Source: an uncultured Lachnospiraceae bacterium
Lineage (GTDB): Bacteria > Bacillota > Clostridia > Lachnospirales > Lachnospiraceae
Assembly (NCBI GenBank): GCA_900542015.1
Contig: UQLY01000012.1
Location: forward strand, 32,498 to 96,497
Direction: 5' to 3'
Length of the DNA: 64,000 nucleotides
Shown: positions 60,947-64,000 of the stretch, in pieces
Position numbering within the stretch: the stretch's first letter is position 1
How the letters are laid out: every line of letters begins with the position of its first letter
Translations under genes and position numbers: made by a program
The notes under the pieces: generated by a model
What the model was told of the DNA's origin: nothing
What the model saw: only the letters and a program-made list of their open reading frames with translations
Databases searched by the model: none

Positions 60947-62206
60947 ATGTTTCATAAGTATATAAAAGTTGCAGCAGGTTTATGCGCCGCGGTTGTTGTT
61001 ATCACATCCGTACCCACACCGGTTATGGCAGGTACAATGGAACTGCCTGCGGTAGGAGCGGCTCCGGCGCTGAGAGAGACTTCCATTGAAGTAGCAAGCG
61101 CGCAGACGTCTGCAAAGACCGCAACGGCTGCGACTTCAAGCACCGCTACAGCGGATGTGGAACTGGCAGTCGGGGAAGCCGGCGCAGATAAATATGCAAC
61201 CATTCATACGGCAGAAGCGCAGGTCGTAGAAATCGAACCCGTTGTGGAAGATACCGTTGAAGTGATTACCGATGAAGAGAGCGTTTCCGAAAACGATGCG
61301 GAGGACTTTTCCAATCTTGTCATCGCACAGGTAAACGATTATGTAAATGTCAGAAGCATTCCCAGTGAAGAGGGAGAAATCCTCGGTAAATTGTACGATG
61401 ACTCCGTAGGAGAATTTATCTCCGAACAGGACGGCTGGTATGAGATCAAGTCCGGCAGCGTACAGGGATTTGTCAAAGCGGAATACGTAGTAACGGGCGA
61501 CGCGGCTGTAGAGCTTGCAAAGCAGGTTGGCAAGAGGATTGCAACAGTTACTACCACGACATTGTTTGTAAGACAGGAGCCCACCACGGAAGCGTCCGTA
61601 ATCGGAATGGTTCCTATTGAAGATGAATTAAGCGTTACAGAGGAAGGCGTTACGGACGGATGGATCAAGGTATCCGTGGAAGAAGGCGAAGGTTATGTTT
61701 CCACTGATTTCGTTACCCTTTCTACAGAATTTGTAAAAGCGGAATCCAAAGCGGAAGAGGAAGCGAGACTTGCAGCGGAAGAAGCTGAAAGAAAGAAAGC
61801 AAATGCGGCGGCAAGCAATTCCGAGGCGTCCAAATCCGGCGCTACCGTCAGCGGCGGTTCAGGCACAGGCGGTTCTGTTGCAAGCTATGCGTTGCAATTT
61901 GTCGGTAACCCTTATGTATATGGCGGTTCCAGCCTGACCAACGGTACGGATTGTTCCGGTTTTGTCATGAGCGTATACGCTCACTTCGGCGTAGGCTTAC
62001 CTCATTCCTCGGGAGCACAGAGAGGATGCGGATATGACGTAGGCGGTCTTGCAAATGCACAGCCCGGCGATATCGTATGCTACTCCGGTCATGTGGGCAT
62101 CTACATTGGCGGCGGACAGATCGTACACGCATCTACCGCAGCAACCGGTATCAAAGTATCTAATGCTAACTACAGACAGGTACTTTCCGTAAGACGTATT
62201 TTCTAA
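60947..62206 (+). CDS. Secreted SH3-domain NlpC/P60 peptidoglycan hydrolase
   Basis: The 419-residue protein has a signal peptide (cleavage near VMAGT, residue 28), a Thr/Ala-rich region, two bacterial SH3 domains (about 124-182 and 195-262), an Ala/Glu-rich coiled linker (EEEARLAAEEAERKK) and a C-terminal NlpC/P60 domain with C336 (TDCSGF), H382 (GHVGIYIG) and H394 (VHAST). Such enzymes cleave gamma-D-Glu to diamino acid bonds in peptidoglycan. GTGGAGG precedes the start. Confidence 0.92.
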   Translation: MFHKYIKVAAGLCAAVVVITSVPTPVMAGTMELPAVGAAPALRETSIEVASAQTSAKTATAATSSTATADVELAVGEAGADKYATIHTAEAQVVEIEPVVEDTVEVITDEESVSENDAEDFSNLVIAQVNDYVNVRSIPSEEGEILGKLYDDSVGEFISEQDGWYEIKSGSVQGFVKAEYVVTGDAAVELAKQVGKRIATVTTTTLFVRQEPTTEASVIGMVPIEDELSVTEEGVTDGWIKVSVEEGEGYVSTDFVTLSTEFVKAESKAEEEARLAAEEAERKKANAAASNSEASKSGATVSGGSGTGGSVASYALQFVGNPYVYGGSSLTNGTDCSGFVMSVYAHFGVGLPHSSGAQRGCGYDVGGLANAQPGDIVCYSGHVGIYIGGGQIVHASTAATGIKVSNANYRQVLSVRRIF

Positions 62207-62231
62207 ATTTAAAATCATAGCACAAAAATCC

Positions 62232-62264
62232 AAAGGCTTCAGTCCATCGGGCTGAAGCCTTTTT
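62232..62264 (+). terminator. Terminator after the NlpC/P60 gene
   Basis: AAAGGCTTCAG (62232-62242) pairs with CTGAAGCCTTT (62252-62262), with T-run to 62264. Confidence 0.9.
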
Positions 62265-62270
62265 GCATCC

Positions 62271-62384
62271 CAAAGGAAACCTTTATAAAAACGCCGGTAC
62301 TTAATCCGCGTCCTTTGCGGATTTATGTACCGCTGCGTTTTTATACCCAAAGGGCACAAGTAGAGCGAAAGCGTGTTTCCGTGA
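62271..62384. repeat. Structured dispersed repeat, copy 2
   Basis: This segment matches the inner part of the element at 46234-46330 over about 97 bases with three substitutions, plus an insertion of about 17 bases (ATACCCAAAGGGCACAA) after GCGTTTTT. The same stems (AAAAACGC/GCGTTTTT, GGTAC/GTACC, AATCCGC/GCGGATT, GGAAAC/GTTTCC) are kept. The long outer arms of copy 1 are absent, so the shared unit is the core. Confidence 0.85.
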
Positions 62385-62560
62385 CCGGTACAAACTTATG
62401 AACATTTGATCCTTCTTTCCCGGCATACCATTCATTTGTGAACGCAGCCCCTGGTTCAAAGAAATTCCATCGCGCAACTACGCTGATTTTGGACAAAATG
62501 CACAAAAGAACAAAAAACATCATCATAAAAAGCGGGTTAACCGGTACGGTCAAGCAAAAG

Positions 62561-62631
62561 TTATCCACAATTGAAAACCGCCAATTCAGGGCATATTTGA
62601 CTTATGCACGGAGTTATACACATTATCCACA
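62561..62631 (+). promoter_or_regulatory. Cluster of DnaA boxes upstream of hpf
   Basis: TTATCCACA (62561), TTATGCACG (62602, one mismatch), TTATACACA (62614) and TTATCCACA (62623) are in the same orientation, the last two abutting. They match the DnaA box consensus TTATNCACA. An AT-rich stretch follows. No dnaA or dnaN gene is nearby. This and copy 2 of the repeat account for most of the 642-base gap 62207-62848; nothing else was recognised in 62385-62560. Confidence 0.65.
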
Positions 62632-62763
62632 GAAAAAAAGAAGAAAAATAACGTAGAATTATGGAAACCACACCGAACGAGTGTTTTGTACACAAATCAT
62701 GAAAATGAAAAATCAGGCAAAAAAGCGCTGTTTTTTTCTTGACTTTTGTAAAGTGAAAAAACA

Positions 62764-62788
62764 TGCAACAATTTCTAAAATTGTTGCA
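62764..62788. promoter_or_regulatory. 25-base palindrome overlapping the hpf -35
   Basis: TGCAACAATTT (62764-62774) and AAATTGTTGCA (62778-62788) form perfect 11-base arms around CTA. The right arm covers the -35 hexamer of the hpf promoter, the expected place for a repressor site. The regulator is unknown. Confidence 0.6.
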
Positions 62789-62813
62789 AAATTTAAGAAA
62801 AATATGGTATAAT
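62784..62813 (+). promoter_or_regulatory. Promoter of hpf
   Basis: TTGCAA (62784-62789) and an extended -10 TGGTATAAT (62805-62813) with an 18-base spacer lie 35 bases before the start codon. Confidence 0.75.
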
Positions 62814-62848
62814 TACCATACACTTTTAAACAGAAAGGGATGGGCAGC

Positions 62849-63376
62849 ATGAAGTACATAATTTTAGGTAAAAACATCGAGGTTACAGACGGATTAAGAT
62901 CAGCAGTGGAGGATAAAATCGGAAAACTTGAGAAATATTTTACGCCGGAGACGGAAGTACATGTTACCTTAAGCGTGGAGAAGGACAGGCAGAAAATTGA
63001 GGTTACAATTCCTGTAAAGGGCAGCATCATTCGTTCCGAACAGGTAAGCAACGATATGTATGTATCGATTGATCTGGTAGAGGAAATCATTGAGAGACAG
63101 TTGAAAAAATATAAAAGGAAACTGACGGATCAGAAACAGGCGGCAAGCTTCTTCAAACAGGACTACATCGAGAAAGATTATATGGACGAGGAAGAAATCA
63201 AAATCATCCGTACCAAAAAATTCGATATCAAACCGATGTATCCGGAAGACGCATGTATCCAGATGGAGTTGCTGGGACATAACTTCTATGTATTCTGCAA
63301 CGCGGAAACGGATCAGGTCAATGTGGTTTACAAGAGAAAGGGAAATACTTACGGTTTGATTGAACCGGAACTTTAA
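62849..63376 (+). CDS. hpf: Ribosome hibernation promoting factor, long form
   Basis: The 175-residue protein has the N-terminal RaiA-like domain (KYIILGKNIEVTDGLRSAVEDK) and the C-terminal dimerisation domain (VRTKKFDIKPM-type segment, MQMELLGHNFYVFCNAET, VVYKRKGNTYGLIEPEL). Long HPF forms 100S ribosome dimers in stationary phase. The ATG three codons after 62840 is chosen because AAAGGG abuts the earlier ATG. A terminator follows. Confidence 0.95.
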   Translation: MKYIILGKNIEVTDGLRSAVEDKIGKLEKYFTPETEVHVTLSVEKDRQKIEVTIPVKGSIIRSEQVSNDMYVSIDLVEEIIERQLKKYKRKLTDQKQAASFFKQDYIEKDYMDEEEIKIIRTKKFDIKPMYPEDACIQMELLGHNFYVFCNAETDQVNVVYKRKGNTYGLIEPEL

Positions 63377-63406
63377 ATTGAAATAAAAACAGCGGACAAG
63401 CAATAA

Positions 63407-63442
63407 AAACAGGAGCTCGTTTTATGCGGCTCCTGTTTTTTC
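63407..63442 (+). terminator. Terminator after hpf
   Basis: ACAGGAGC (63409-63416) pairs with GCTCCTGT (63429-63436), flanked by A and T runs (TTTTTT after the stem). Confidence 0.9.
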
Positions 63443-63506
63443 GTGCAAATTTTACCAATATCATTACAATTTTTGCCAAAAAGCTTACGGATGAGAAAAA
63501 ATAAGG

Positions 63507-63512
63507 TATAAT
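63507..63512 (+). promoter_or_regulatory. -10 element of the right-edge operon
   Basis: TATAAT (63507-63512) lies 32 bases before the next start codon. The corresponding -35 (CTTACG, 17 bases upstream) is poor, so only the -10 is listed. Confidence 0.45.
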
Positions 63513-63544
63513 AGGCGGATAATCAAAAATAGGGGGGAATATTT

Positions 63545-63814
63545 ATGCCGAATGAAGATTTGAAAACAGCTGCGGATGTGGCGACAGAGCTGAAAAATGA
63601 TCTGAGCGATTGTTTTGAGCAATTAGGGGAAAGCGTTGAGGTGCCTATGGGAAATACCAATCATGGGACCAATTATACATGCTGCGGATATTTTACGGAT
63701 ATTAACAGGATACTTCAATCTTATTCTCACTCCGCAGTCAGAGATGCGGAAAAATTTGTTCAAATTGACAGTCAGTTGTCTTCTTTGGACGAGGCACTGG
63801 AAACAAAAATGTAA
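63545..63814 (+). CDS. Small helical protein of unknown function
   Basis: The 89-residue protein begins after a strong AGGGGGG ribosome binding site. It looks like two helices (TAADVATELKNDLSDCFEQL and SAVRDAEKFVQIDSQLSSLDEAL) joined by a loop with NHGTNYTCCGYF. It has no signal peptide. Small helical-hairpin proteins of this size precede LXG-type toxins of type VII secretion loci; whether this is one cannot be decided because the rest of the operon lies outside the window. Confidence 0.6.
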   Translation: MPNEDLKTAADVATELKNDLSDCFEQLGESVEVPMGNTNHGTNYTCCGYFTDINRILQSYSHSAVRDAEKFVQIDSQLSSLDEALETKM

Positions 63815-63849
63815 TTTTCATTTATGTATGACTAAGTTGGGAGAAAGAG

Positions 63850-63948
63850 ATGGAAGAACGGTGGCATGATGATATGGAAGATGATTGTAAGCGGGATCTT
63901 TTAAGGGAGCTTGGCAGAATAGAAGAAGAACGGGAAGAAATAGCATGA
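63850..63948 (+). CDS. Very small charged ORF
   Basis: A 32-codon ORF (MEERWHDDMEDDCKRDLLRE and on) lies 35 bases downstream of the previous gene, after GGGAGAAAGAG. It is very rich in Glu, Asp and Arg and predicted helical. Its stop overlaps the next start by four bases (ATGA), which supports real translation and coupling. Confidence 0.5.
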   Translation: MEERWHDDMEDDCKRDLLRELGRIEEEREEIA

Positions 63949-64000
63949 ACTATAGTCAAGTAAGTGGACACGTTTTTAGCAGGAATTTATCTGAGAGAGT
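63945..64000 (+). CDS. N-terminal fragment of a gene cut by the window end
   Basis: The frame begins MNYSQVSGHVFSRNLSERV and stays open to the last base. The ATGA overlap with the preceding ORF suggests it is the third gene of the same operon. Too little is present to assign a family. Confidence 0.45.
   Translation, partial: MNYSQVSGHVFSRNLSER

Noticed and set aside
62561..62631. Chromosomal replication origin
   Set aside because: Only four boxes in one orientation and no dnaA, dnaN or rpmH nearby; kept as a DnaA box cluster only.
62341..62656. ORFs on both strands between the NlpC/P60 gene and hpf
   Set aside because: They cross the dispersed repeat and DnaA boxes, have poor composition and no ribosome binding sites.

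Overview
The window comes from a low-to-mid GC Firmicute, most probably a Lachnospiraceae-type Clostridium. The evidence is the gene order of the ribosomal superoperon (spc and alpha operons with adk, map, a KOW protein and infA inside, then ecfA1-ecfA2-ecfT-truA-rplM-rpsI), zinc-type S14 and L36, an enlarged L17, a LysM/GH18 spore-type hydrolase, and AGGAGG-type ribosome binding sites with consensus TTGACA/TATAAT promoters. Genus cannot be decided from the sequence alone.

Layout. 1-12.4 kb: the S10/spc/alpha ribosomal protein operons from the 3' end of rpsC to rplQ, with secY, adk, map, infA, rpmJ and rpoA, closed by a strong terminator. 12.5-15.3 kb: accessory genes (an Rpn-type nuclease, a zinc-ribbon protein, a small unknown and a VanY-like M15 peptidase). 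15.5-19.9 kb: ECF vitamin-transport module, truA, rplM and rpsI. 20-25.3 kb: nitroreductase, a PurF homologue without its N-terminal cysteine, a LysM-GH18 hydrolase, a B12-binding-type radical SAM protein and a VanZ-like protein. 25.4-33.7 kb: a lipoprotein, the conserved trio of circularly permuted ATP-grasp, alpha-E and transglutaminase, two M14-type paralogues (one without its zinc histidines), and an FAD oxidoreductase with a Rieske domain. 33.7-39.4 kb: two minus-strand unknowns, a CPBP protease and ABC-class ATPase behind a MerR-type promoter, and a chemotaxis receptor. 39.4-41.1 kb: a tandem glycine riboswitch with terminator in front of an amino acid:sodium symporter. 41.3-44.1 kb: an uncharacterised operon of nitrilase-fold protein, winged-helix protein and helical protein. 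44.1-50.6 kb: a complete vanG-type cluster (vanR, vanS, D-Ala-D-Ser-type ligase, vanXY, vanT). 50.6-56.6 kb: ECF sigma factor, putative anti-sigma factor, a membrane-anchored transglutaminase, a lipoprotein and an HExxH protein. 56.7-64 kb: membrane proteins, a DHH phosphoesterase, an AI-2E family transporter, an SDR, an SH3-NlpC/P60 hydrolase, hpf, and the start of a small operon cut by the window end.

How it fits together. The first 20 kb is translation housekeeping. Much of the rest concerns the cell envelope: peptidoglycan precursor remodelling by the van genes, several peptidoglycan hydrolases or peptidases, lipoproteins, and an envelope-type sigma/anti-sigma pair. The most notable non-gene signals are: matching TTAAG repeat arrays at 11 and 20-21 bp spacing in front of both vanR and the van ligase; a dispersed, highly structured repeat present at 46.2 and 62.3 kb; a covarying duplicated hairpin between rpsH and rplF; a leader terminator before the ATP-grasp operon; a MerR-type 19-bp-spacer promoter; and a cluster of DnaA boxes upstream of hpf. 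No tRNA, rRNA, CRISPR array or intact insertion sequence was seen.
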